Below the pieces are notes generated by a model. It was not told where the DNA came from. It worked only from the letters and a program-made list of their open reading frames with translations, and made no database searches. 64,000 nt of DNA, taken from NCBI RefSeq assembly GCF_932526225.1, contig NC_064040.1, forward strand, positions 7,723,181-7,787,180, given 5' to 3'. Made by a program: the position numbers and the translations under genes. This DNA is from Nematostella vectensis. Lineage: Eukaryota > Cnidaria > Anthozoa > Actiniaria > Edwardsiidae. Shown one piece after another: positions 1-22,500 of the stretch; the stretch's first letter is position 1; the number at the start of each line of letters is the position of its first letter.

Positions 1-586
1 GAACTGGCAGTTTGGGGATTCAGAAAGATTCATTTTGAATATAACAGAATTAGAGGGTAAAATATTGTGCACTATCTTGTACTGAAACACATTTAGAAAG
101 GTTTCAGATGTGACTTTAAATAGTAAAGCATAAACATCTTCTAATTCCGTCAAAAGAGTCTAATATTCGTTTTTCAGCGGTTGGGGCGGCGAAAGCTGCT
201 GTAACAAGTAATTTTCGGTGTGCGGCGCAGGCATGTTAAGTTACCTAGTTCCAGGAGTGCCTTTTGGTTAAAAGCTTTAACCTCATCCATTGGTTGTTCG
301 TCATCCTGCCATCGCTGCTTTGTTGACGTAATGGGAAACAGCATTATACACTCCCATGATTGTAAGAAAATTGCAATCTAAATCTAAATCGTGGTACGTT
401 CGAAATTCTGAGATAGAAATAATTACTCCTCTAGCAGAATATAGAGATCGTGAATATATGTTATGCCTGCCTGACGCCATTTCCTATAGTACAAAGTTTT
501 GTCTCCTATCTTACTATTTTTATTATTCCATATTATGTCATTATACCATCTTCGGGATGGGCCAAACTGTTCTTCCGCTATATCTG

Positions 587-1179
587 CTATATTTGCCCAG
601 TATTAATAATAAATACGGTATAGAAAGTGGGAATGACATTATGACATTCTGTGCTTAAAAGTGAGACATCATAGTTACAAAAGAGCATGAAAGTCCCCCC
701 GAATTTCTGCAGATAATGAAGAGGAATGATTTTCCATGGTGCGATAGAATCACTTAAAAAACGTTTGGCCCATGATAGTTTCAAAGACCTTTCAAAAGTA
801 TTGAAATCAATCATGTTCAGGCCGCCGTGTTTTTTCACTCCGATAAGTGTAGATTTATCTTGTGGGTTTTACCATTCCAAGCAAAGTAAAAAATGATGCC
901 ATCTATTTTCTTACCAAACCCGGGCGGCGACACTAGTGAGGTCATTGATTAAACAAGTTTTGACAAACCCAGAGTCTTAACAATATTTATCCTTCCGAGT
1001 AAGGTGAGATTTCTACCCTTCCAAGTATGCAGCAGCTTTTGTAGACTTTCCGCTTTGTCTTCAAAATTAAACTTGTCGTTCATTTCATTGTCACACGAGA
1101 AAGCGCAACCAAGAGCTTTAATCGGATGCCTAGGCCAATTCACACCCAATAGAGTCTCGCGCTTCTCTTTACCGAACAC
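587..1179 (-). mobile_element. Degenerate LINE (L1/Tx1-like) retrotransposon 3' fragment
   Basis: Two minus-strand reading frames (949-1179 and 587-838) read as the region just downstream of the reverse transcriptase core of an L1/Tx1-type LINE. The first contains RNLTLLGRINIVKTLGLSKL, followed in the second frame by GGLNMIDFN and the W-K-R-F segment common in these elements. They lie in different frames with stops between them, so this is a dead, 5'-truncated copy. No endonuclease or intact RT catalytic motif is present. The family call rests on recalled consensus patterns; clade assignment is uncertain. Confidence 0.7.
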
Positions 1180-1294
1180 TCAACATAATCGACGGGTATC
1201 CTGTGTTTGAAAAACAAACAAACGCGATTATTTTGTAGAGCGTGTTTTTGAAATTTAATTTTTGAAATGCAGTCCCGGTATAGAGTCTTAGAGT

Positions 1295-1845
1295 GTTTAT
1301 CATCTCTTGGAATACACGGTACAGTGTTTTATCATCTACTGGAGATACAGTTTTTTATTATCCACTAGAGGTAGATTGTTTTATCACCCCTGGAATACAC
1401 GGTACAGCGTGTTTTATCATCCATTGGAATACACGGTACAGCGTGTTTTATCATCCACCGGTATACACGGTACAGCGTGTTTTATCATCCTCCGGACTAC
1501 ACGGTACAGCGTGTTTTATCATCCACTGCAACACATGGTACAGCGTGTTTTATCATTACACGGTACAGCGTGTTTTATACATTGGAATAATCGGTATAGC
1601 GCGTTCCTTGGGATTACACGGTACAGCGTGCTTTATCTTCCACTGCCTGGAATTCACGGTACAGCGCGTTTTATCATCCTCCGGATTACACGGTAAAGCG
1701 CGTTTTATCGTCCACTGGAATACACGATACGGCGCGTTTTGTCATCCTCTGGAATACACGGTACAGCGCGTTTTATCATCCTCTGGAATACACGATACAG
1801 CGTGTTTTATCATCCTCTGGATTACACGGTACCGTTCGCGTTTTT
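1295..1845. repeat. 34-bp minisatellite
   Basis: About 15 diverged tandem copies of a 34-bp unit containing ACACGGTACAGCGTGTTTTA and then TCATCCAYTGGAAT. Copies vary by small indels. Long overlapping frames read across it only because of the repetition. A short (GT)n tract follows at about 1853-1872. Confidence 0.9.
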
Positions 1846-2565
1846 TATTGCGGTGTGTGCGTGTGTGTGTGGGGGATATGTTGTCTTAACAAAAAGAATA
1901 AAAACACTATTTTGAGGAATCAAGGGAATGAAATCATGTCAAATTGAATGGATATATTGGGGGTCAAATGCAGTGGTTACCGGTTTATCGAGCATCGACG
2001 TTCCGCTAGAATATCTGATTGATTCCCCCACAATATGAAGACTCCGCAATACACTTATCATTTAATATCAACATGCCTTTCACTGGTACATTACTTGTAG
2101 CAATTTCCTAATGGACTACTTTGAACATACATAATATTGTTGGTAGTGCATTAGTAAATAGAACCACCCCTTTCAGTGCAAAGGCCCTGTCTTTTTTGTG
2201 TTTTTGTAAACTGTGGCTGTGCTCGTATAGGACACTACCTACGGTACTTTATATATTTTACAATAATAATAATATCATGAGAATCATGGACGACTATGCT
2301 TGCAGGCACGGTAACAAAAAAAAAAAACAAAAAAAAAAACATACACACGCATTCAGTATAATCTGGACGAAAGAGAGATAAATTGAATGATGTTAAACCT
2401 TAACCTGGAAGATCAAATCTCTCTCCCTTCCCCTGTCTTCCTCGATGTTCGAGAATAATTGCACTGAAAAATAAAAAAGGCCGAGAATTCATTCCTCTTA
2501 CTAAGTGTTTTACTGTGAATAATATGCAAATCACCATGGGAAAGAAGATATACAAGGGTCGATTT
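1846..2565. other. Intergenic sequence downstream of PPP2R5
   Basis: No gene was recognised. It holds a GT-rich tract, an A-rich stretch near 2313-2340, and presumably the 3' UTR of PPP2R5, whose stop codon is at 2566-2568 on the minus strand. Confidence 0.6.
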
Positions 2566-12839
<10,274 letters not shown>

Positions 12840-13513
12840 TCCGTACTCTGACGATTGTTTTGCGATTCCCTGATGGTAATAGGGAGATCGCTATTTCCTT
12901 TGGCCGTCTTTCTTCGTTTTGGGACCCAATATTCGAGCTAAATTTTTCAAATCTTTTCGCAAAAGAAGTGAACTTCCTCCAAAAGCTTGTGGAGCGATGG
13001 CCGTACAATAAACAAACCGCTCCTGATTGGTTAGCTCATTGCCGCCATCTTGAAATGCCCGGATGTCGACCCTTCTATTGACGTCACAACACAGCAACGA
13101 TAAAAAGCCGACAGGGAACCGATGGTCTCACGGCAATACAACTCCACCCGCTGCTTGAGAAATAATAAAAAAACATGAAAACATTTTTAACTCGTCTATG
13201 CTTACACAGTCTGAAGTCTACATCTGGGATATCATAATCTTCATTATTGATTTTATTTACAGCATAATGTACATGCACATTAATTTATTTATTGTCTTTT
13301 GGTTTTAGAAAACATGAAGGTGCGCGGTAATTTTCCTCGTTTCTGAATAAAGTTAAGCTATTTTGACAATCTTATATTGTTTCTCTCTTTTTCTTCCATT
13401 TTCTTCCAACTCTGAACTTGTCACTATGACAACTGTCAGCATAAAGCCTGGCTGCCTGGCAAACAAAATGGCGGACTGATTCTCGGGAACCGCTCGAGAA
13501 ACAGGTCTTCAAA
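12840..13513. promoter_or_regulatory. Shared divergent promoter region PPP2R5 / DNAAF11
   Basis: 674 bp separate the two start codons of head-to-head genes. The region must hold both 5' UTRs and core promoters. No TATA box stands out, which is usual for housekeeping and cilia genes. Untranslated upstream exons cannot be excluded. Confidence 0.5.
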
Positions 13514-16500
13514 ATGGTTCGAAGTGAGTGACATTTTCTTGCAATGTGAAGCGGAATATCTATTAACCATGAATTTACTTTTGTTTTCTGAACACTAGTC
13601 ACAGAAACGTTATTGAGAAAACGAGCTGAACACAACAATTGTGAGATTTTTACATTGGAAGAAATTTCACTCCATCAACAAGAGATTGAAAGGTAAAGTA
13701 AGCTTATATTATCTTTTTTTCTAATGCATTCTCTTTTATGCTTCTTATAAAGCATTTGCAAAATATGTAGATAAAAAGTGTAGAGATTATTCAATATTGT
13801 TATCATGATTTACTTTTGTGCTGATTTTTTATTTCTAATTATATGTGTTTTCTACAATTTATAGACTAGAGCTTCTTGATAAACTATGCAGAGATCTCAA
13901 AATATTATACCTTCAAAGTAATTTGATTCCAAAAATAGGTAAGAGCTAAGTTTACATACCTGTCAACTCTCCCGCATTAGGCGGGAGTCTCAAGATTTTG
14001 GACCCCTTCTCCCGCTCTCATGCGTTGAGCACCAAATCTCCCGCTTTTAATCGATTTTTATCGCTTCCCAAAAATTATTCTATAGAAAATCATCATATTG
14101 CCTATTTTCTATTAAAATATTTGAAACAACAAGCAAGCAACAAGCGAGAGCTTTCTATTCGGCAAACGCCTGCAAGGTTAAACCCACCCCTCACCCCATA
14201 AATAAATATACCCCACCCCTCCCCCAAACAGGTACCTTTATCCTGGATTTACATATAAGCACTTGATATGTACAATACTAATGCAAAAAACAGTTATCTT
14301 GCATGAAAATATGCAACTTGCTATAATGATAGATAAATTTGTCAATTAACTGTTTTACCTTGCTTTCTTGTTTTGTCTTTATTGATTTTATAAACTACTA
14401 AACATTATTTCTTTGCACAGTTTTAATAAAGTTTGTTGCACTGCATCCTTCCCTCATTATGAACATCAATTCTTCTGAATTTTCCACAAGACTCACAGAT
14501 TTTTGCCTTGTCTACTGCAGTCCCCCAGACTGATAAATAAAAATTCCTGGCTTTTCTGCCTAAGAAAAAAACATGAGATATGTTGTGTTTAATGCAAAAA
14601 ATCCCCCAGGTTTTATCTTTCTTCTCCCAGATTCCCAGAATCAGAATTATTGAACAAATAAAGAGTTCAACTGGAATCCTACCAGTCTTTTTTCAACCAA
14701 CACCCAGATGGTTTTATGGAGATTCCTCTTTCAGAAAAAAACACTAACAAGTAGTGTAGTACTATTAACTTGCAATACTGCAACATGCATTTGTTTTCAG
14801 AAAATGTTTCAAGACTCAAAAAGCTAGAATATATCAACTTGGCCCTGAATAATATCACCAGAATAGAAAATCTAGAAGGTATACTGTATTTCTATGATAA
14901 TATAATTGCAAATATGAATGTGAGGACAACAATGTAAAAGGGTTGTGGGCTGGATTTCTGCAGATAAGATAAAGGTTTTATTTATTTGATGGCATAGAGG
15001 GTACCACATTAGCAAAGACTATAACTTCATTTTCAAAGTGCAAGGGCAGATCTAAGGATAGCCAGGGGGGTGGCCGAGTAAGTACGCAGCTTCTCTGTCT
15101 CCTAGTATTTTTGTTCTACAAAGGAGTTCTTTTGTCTCTATTCTTCTTGTTCTTTGTGTCGAGGTGCGGATATTGTTCATTTGCCCAATCAAATTGCAGC
15201 TTGTAAGAGCTGTGTACTGACCCGGGTGGCCTAGGGCCCCCCCCCTTCTAGCAGCCAAAAAATACAACAATTGTATTCACTATTAGCTAAGATACAGGAG
15301 AAAATGCCTTGAAAGGATGCTCTCCTGTTTAAAATCCTGGCTACGCCAGTGAGATTTTGCCTAAAAATAAAAAAAAGTATAAAGAAGTCCAGAACAATGA
15401 ATCCCCCATTTCTTAAAATCCTTGCTTCAGCCTCCTTTAATTGGAACTCCTTGATCTGTACCTGAAATGTCTGTATCTTTTATACCCATCTCCTTAGGAT
15501 GTGAGTCACTAAAGAAGTTGGACTTAACAGTTAACTTTGTTGATGAATTGACAAGCATCAAGTCACTCAAATGCAACATTCACTTGCAAGAAATGTAAGC
15601 AGTTTCTTATAGATTTTATGTGAGAAACATGTTATAAAAACACGAGGACCAGAAACAGAACCAATTTGCAGCAGTTTGTCAGACAAAAGCAGTTTCCAAG
15701 TAAGAGTGTTGTCAGTGCCATAGCAGGGGGTGGGGCACATGCCCCCCCCCCCCCAATATTTTAAAAAAATATAAGAAAATGACCAGTAGGGGCATGGCTG
15801 TGCCCCCATTGTTTTCTTAGTGTTTCTAATTTGTGCCCCCCAATAATTTGAGGTTTACTACGGATATGGTGGTGGACTAGTTATACCTATATCTTTTGCC
15901 CTCACCAATCCCCTTTACCTGTAGCCATTACTGCTATATGATATTGCCTTTTTCTTCAAAAAAAAAACTAAACTTTCTCAACAATCTTTATTGTAGGTTC
16001 CTTACTGGAAATCCATGTACAGATTATGATGGTTACAGAGAATATGTAATTGCCACCTTGACACAGCTGAAGTGGTTGGATGGGAAGGAAGTTGAGAAAT
16101 CAGAAAGAATTCTTGCTCTTCAGGTTAGATGCCAAGATATTTTTCTAGTGAATACTATATATTTGGCAGATCTGCAAGGCTGCAAGACTTACATACACAG
16201 GCTTGTACATAGGGTGATGCACAGGATGAGTGCACACAGAGACTTGGATTATATTATATTGTAATTTTCCTTAAACTCTTATTTGCTCTTTTTAGGAGTA
16301 TGGAACCGTTTCAAAGAAGATTGAAGAACAACAAGAAGCATACAAACTAAAACAGGTAAGAAATATGTAGCTATATAAAAATTTTGTTTTACTGTGCAAT
16401 GGTTTTTTTTTTGTTATAACCTTAGATGCCACCCATTGGGCTGTGCCCAAGGGTGAAAAGCAACATGACAATGGCTTGAAATCAAACCTTTTTTGTAAGG

Positions 16501-19500
16501 GTGACCATTTCTTATTACTATTTTGACACAAGCAAAAGGAAAAAGAAGATTCCAAACATGATGAAAAACGCAAGGAAGATCGTCCCAAGAACTGGTACAC
16601 AGATATAGGGTGAGGCTATACTTTATGCTGCTTTGGGATAGGGGGTGTGGTGAAGGGGTTTTCTATGATTCATGATTATTCTGTTATTCATGTAAACAGA
16701 GAAATTGTGGTTGTGATTTATGAAATTGTGTATTTATGACCCATGAAATGGCTAGTGATGAAATAAACTTGTATGAAGCATGAGCTTTCTTCACCACCCT
16801 CTTGCAAAAATAACTAGACATGCCTTTACATCATAAAAATAAATTGTCATTTTTGGTTAAGAATTTTCATTTACTTTTTAGAAATTCTGATGACAGACCA
16901 GAAAGAATCAAGCAGGAAGAGGAAGAAGAGAGACGGTAGGGGAATATTGTTAGAAGGAGAGACAGTAGAGTGAGGGTTGGAGGGGGAAAACGGGAGGGTG
17001 ATGGTGGGAAGGGGGAGGCGGTAGGGTGAGGGTAGGAAGGGGGAAGCAGTAGTGTGAGGGTGGGAAGGGGGAGGAGGTAGGGGGAGGCGGTAGGGTGAGG
17101 GTGGGAAGGGGGAGGCGGTAGTGTGAGGGTGGGAAGGGGGAGGAGGTAGGGTGAGGGTGGGAATGGGGTGGAGGTAGGGTTAGGGTGGGAAGGGGGAGGA
17201 GGAAGTGTGAGGGTGGGAAGGGGGAGGCGGTTGGGTGAGGGGGGAAGGGGGAGGGGGAGGGTGGGAAGGGGAGGCGGTAGGCTGAGGGTGGGAAGGGGGA
17301 GGCAGTAGTGTGAGGGTGGGAAGGGGGCTGGCAGTAGTGTGAGGGTGGGAAGGGGGCTGGCAGTAGTGTGAGGGTGGGAAGGGGGCTGGCAGTAGTGTGA
17401 GGGTGGGAAGGGGGCTGGCAGTAGTGTGAGGGTGGGAAGGGGGCTGGCAGTAGTGTGAGGGTGGGAAGGGGGAGGGGGTAGTGTGAGGGTGGGAAGGGGG
17501 CTGGCAGTAGTGTGAGGGTGGGAAGGGGGAGGCAGTAGTGTGAGGGTGGGAAGGGGGCTGGCAGTAGTGTGAGGGTGGGAAGGGGGAGGGGGGTAGTGTG
17601 AGGGTGGGAAGGGGGAGGCAGTAGAGGGAGGGTGGGAGCAGAAAGGTTGTGGGGTGGAGAGAATGAAAGAAGGTAGGGTGAGGGCGGGAGGGGGAGAAAC
17701 TGGGGTGAGGGGGGTTCTTGAAAGAGTTCACCATGTGTATAACATGTGGCAGTTGTTGGTGTAGTGGGTTTGGCTGCCATATATAGTCCTATGGGGAGGG
17801 GGTGCACCGGTTATGTAGAGGTGGTCGTTGTATCAAGGTTGTTATTGCATAGACGTGTGTTTTTTTTTGTAGATGTTGTTGTGTAGTAGCTGTTATTATG
17901 TAGAGATGGCTGTGTTTAGATGTTGTTGTTTAGAAGTGATTGTTATTTAGAGGTAGTTTTGGCAGCTGTTGTGTAGGTGTTGTGAAGTGGTGGTTTTTGT
18001 GTAGTGGTGACTGTTGTCTTATAGGCAATTGTTGTGTAGAGGGTTTTGTGTGTGTGTAAGGTTGATGTGAATGATTATGGTGGTAGTCATGTAGGGTTAA
18101 CCAGATGACCAGTTATTCATAGACTCCCTTCCCCCCTCCCCTCCCTCCCCCACCCACCCCTTTCATCCTTCTTGGAAACAATCTTTGAGATAAGTAAACA
18201 GTTGTCGGGTACTAAGCTTTTCGAAGCAATTGTCTTCACCAAGTACCGTGCGTTGCTTGGCGGCATTCTCTCAAGATGCATCACGATATAACAAGTGGCA
18301 GTTGATAACTTCACTTTTGTCGTGTGCGTGGGGTCGACTTGAGGCGATCGCCGGATAATCACCGGCTTTTCTGACGATAATTGAATGATTTTCGCAAAAT
18401 ACCCAGACAAACAGACAGTTCGGCTCCTTTGCTATGACGGTAATTGATGAAATGGAGACCCACTGGGCCAACGATCGCTAACACGTATCTTGGTTCACCT
18501 GGCGAGCAACGAGCTGCCGACAATTGTTTTTTGTGTGTCGACTGTGTATTTCTTATCTATTCAATTCTTTGTGCGTACTGGTTTTACAGTTGTATTCTTA
18601 TGCTTGTGTTTTTATAGGCACAACGGAAACGGTCAAAATACTAAGTTAGCATTTTCTACTCCCGAATAACACTTTACCATAGAAATCTATTTCCTGCACT
18701 ATTTACATAATTGATATCAGTTTGTTATCATATTGTTATCTTTTTTGTTATCAGAATTAACTTAAAAGCTCGATGTGTTATTTTTCATAAAACTAGCTAA
18801 TGAAGAGAACAACGTTTGATAATGTCGATACATGTGTCATTCATTTATTTATATATATATATTAGATTTATTTATTTGTTTGCTTTTGTTCACAATATTT
18901 AAACTTAATTATGTAATCGTGCTTTGGTACACGACTCTTTCTCGTCTTGATAAAGTAAGCGATATCATTTGGACACACTTTGTCTCTTGCGCATCTTAAC
19001 ATCTGTGTGCGAAATTGCATCCGTTTGATTTCAATTCGACTTCTGTTTGCATAGCGGTCAGATAGCAGTCTACACAAGTTTTATAATTCGAGATTTTGAA
19101 CGTCACGTTTGTATTTGTATAGGCGACAACAGCGCATGAAGAGGGAAAAAAGTATTCACGACGCGGGGCGGGAAAATTGCAATACCTAAACAACAACTTA
19201 CAGAGCAACAAGTAGAACCGTGAACACCGGAAATATATATGGAATGTTTGTTCCGACCAATCACTCGCAAAATATTGAAACAGTCAACTAAAAGCATGCC
19301 TCAACAAGTCTCAGTGTCTGAATTCTCGCGTCTGATTCGTCAAAAGACAATAAGCATTCCACACATATTTCAGGTGTTCACGGTTTTACTGGTTGCGCTG
19401 TAACCCGCTCCAAGGACCGCATGACCTAGGACTGCAAATATCACGCACATACTGCCACACCCAGAGTGTTACTCGCGGCAATGGATATGACGAGGGGGTC

Positions 19501-22500
19501 AAATCATTATCGTTACCATTATTATTGTTGTTGTTGTTGTTTTTATTATTTCGAGCTTTCCGAAATTATGATTGAATCACTCTCTGCCATGCGAGTACCC
19601 TTCTACGCTTACGTTTACCGTTTATCCTTTAAGTCACCTGCATGTAAAGTAGTCGTCTCCTAAGCAGTGGTTTTGATCCCTGTCCCGCAATACGCTTGAG
19701 CATAGTATACAAAGAGTTCAAAACGACAATGCTGTGCAGATATTTTATAGCAGTACAATATTTATTCTACATGTTCCGTTGTTTTTCCTGTTCAGATACT
19801 GGCAGGAGAAAGTCGAGTACACGCCGGAGTCGCGAATGGAGTTGCACAAACACATGGAAGAGAAACGCAAGCGTCAGGATGAAAGGGACAGACAGTATGT
19901 AACCGTGACCACCTCAAGGGCGCTAGGAACAGTGTTTGTTAAGCCAAATTTTGATAATAAACCACGACTTTCCCTCGTATTTGGCTAAAATGTCCCTTCT
20001 TTGCGACGGGCGCTCCGTGTTTGATGAGAAAACCCGGACAAGTTACGTTGCGTAATCCGAGCTACTATCCCGGCGCGCGAACTTTCTCCGGCGCGCGAAC
20101 TGTCCCCAAGGCGCTAACCGAAACGTGACCGACTAGGAAAATAACGTTTCGGCTGCAAACACTGTTCCTAACCCTCTTGCTACCTCTCATTTGCCAGCCC
20201 TGTTGATATCTTACGAAAAGTGGCAGAATAGAATATCAGAGTGTGCTCTGCCGTTTTTAGTATTCTGGTTCAATATAATGACTATTTAAGTGTTTTGGCT
20301 GATGTACCCATAACAACACGGCATTGATTGAGTATTGAAATGCAGACAAAGGCAACCTCGTAGCAATAAATAACAACAGAAAAAAAACATGCTATTTATT
20401 ATTATGTTCAGTAGATAATCTCCTTCCTGTGTGAACCATGTTCATTTGGTGCCATATGGTTAAAGCCTTGCATTCACTCCACTCATGCATACAGCCCCAA
20501 TGAACAACCAAAATTACCTTCAGAAAATGCCAAAATGACTCGCTCCTATAGGCGCTGGGCAAGGGCGGGTAAGGAGGGCAGATTGGTAGCAAACTGTCTT
20601 CTTGTTACGTATATATGATTCTTTTTGCATCTGTCACAGCTTTGATTGATATATACTATGCCCTAGCTTTATTGCCGTTAGTCAACGTTGATTTATACGG
20701 GTGTTAACCACTATAATAAAGTACGGTGTTATCTCGATGCGATAGTATCTATATAGAGATCACGATTTCGGGTCCTGTCAGTTGTAAAGATATATTGAAA
20801 ATTATCTTGATGTAACAATGTTTCCGGTCGCTTGCCATTATCGTTTTACGTAGATTCTCTAGAGAAATTCATCGATGAGGGATTTCCACGGTAAATTTCA
20901 CGCGAAAAACGAACTCGACGAATCCTATAGTCAAATGCTTTTTTATGGTGGAAATACTTTTATGCTATTTTTAGTTGGCGAAGATTTTGAAAGTCTTCCA
21001 ATTCCACTTTTCAACCTTTGAATTCCACTAATGAGAGTGCGCGTAAGAATTTGACTATAGGATTACACTGTATTTATGTTTTGAATAAACGTTGCCAAGC
21101 CTAGAACACATTCGTTTGTATCACAGGCGACTTGAGGGGGATCAACCAAAACGGGTCACGAAATTCTTTACTGAGGATGGCAGACCCTTAAATCTGAATC
21201 AGGGCAAGTAAGTATTAGCAGGAGACCATCATGGTCTCTTGGTATTAGAGATGTAAATCTTTTCTGTCTCCATGGAAAACATATTTAACTGAAATATATG
21301 ATATATTTACATCATTGTCTAATCGACATCATCTCATCACCACCTTACCATGATCTCATTTTCTGTTAAACATTATCACGCATAATCACATATCACACGC
21401 ATCACCACCATCATCCCATCATCATTGTCTGATCAAAATCTCAAAATCCACAAAAAGATTAATCTTATCAAGTCAATCAAGTCATTTTTTCTAAAACATT
21501 GTCCTCATCATTACCTCCATTAACAACCACATTATCATGACCGTTTTTTCATTGTCCTTTCTATCTTCACCTTTACCATTACCACCACATTATCCTATAA
21601 CGTTAGTTTGTTTTGGTGAATATCATACTTATAATCACCATCAACACAACAAGCATCTCATAATAGTCCGCTCGTTGACATTTCTTCATTTTTTAAATTA
21701 CATTAACTTTTATGTAAAATTCAAAGTTCCAGTAGAATTTTTAGTAATAACAAATCATTGTATTTCTTGCTTATATAGGCTGGATTTCTACCTGACTGAC
21801 GACGAAGAGAATAACACATTTATCCTCGATTTGGCATGCTACAAGTAAGTATACGCATAGCTGAGATCGACCGTGGAGATTATCTGCATTAAGCATGTGT
21901 GACCCGGTTTTCAAAGTTGAAAATTCTCGAGATTTCATATAACCCCTAACACCACTTATTTCCCAGACACGTCGACACTTCCCTGATTGACGTGGACGTA
22001 CAACCTCATTACGTAAGGGCAGTCATCAAGGGAAAGGTACCCACGCCAAAACAAACCTTTGTGTCAGAGCCATAGACTTGCCCTATGTAGCCTCTTTGAT
22101 TTTCCCAATAGAGCGCGCGATCTAATTGTTATTTTCCTAAATTCCTAAAGGCCCTGTCACACGTAGACTCTTCGGCTGCAACTTCTCTTGCAAAAAAATT
22201 TGTTGCAGGTCGCACGCGCCCTGACACACGTGAAGTTGCTTTATGCGACTTGAAACAATTTCTTGCAGAAAGTAGAAGAGCGTTCTACTTTTCGTGCGAC
22301 TTTGAGAAATGCAAAAGAAGTTGCAAAGGGGGTGTCACTCGCAAAAAATGCACGTGCGACTTGCAACATTTTTTTTTTTGCGAGACAGGTCGCAAGAGTA
22401 ACGTACGTACGTGTGACAGGGCGAAGCAAACTAGTTTGCGTACCAAGCGCAAAGAGCTGAAGAAGATGAGAGATAGACCCCGCGCGCCTGGAGAGAAAGA

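Noticed and set aside
1293-1889. 198- and 129-codon frames
   Set aside because: Products of the 34-bp minisatellite, both frames open together.
16950-17807. Two long overlapping Pro/His-rich minus-strand frames
   Set aside because: Antisense of the GGGAAGG minisatellite in a DNAAF11 intron; two frames open at once is the mark of a repeat.
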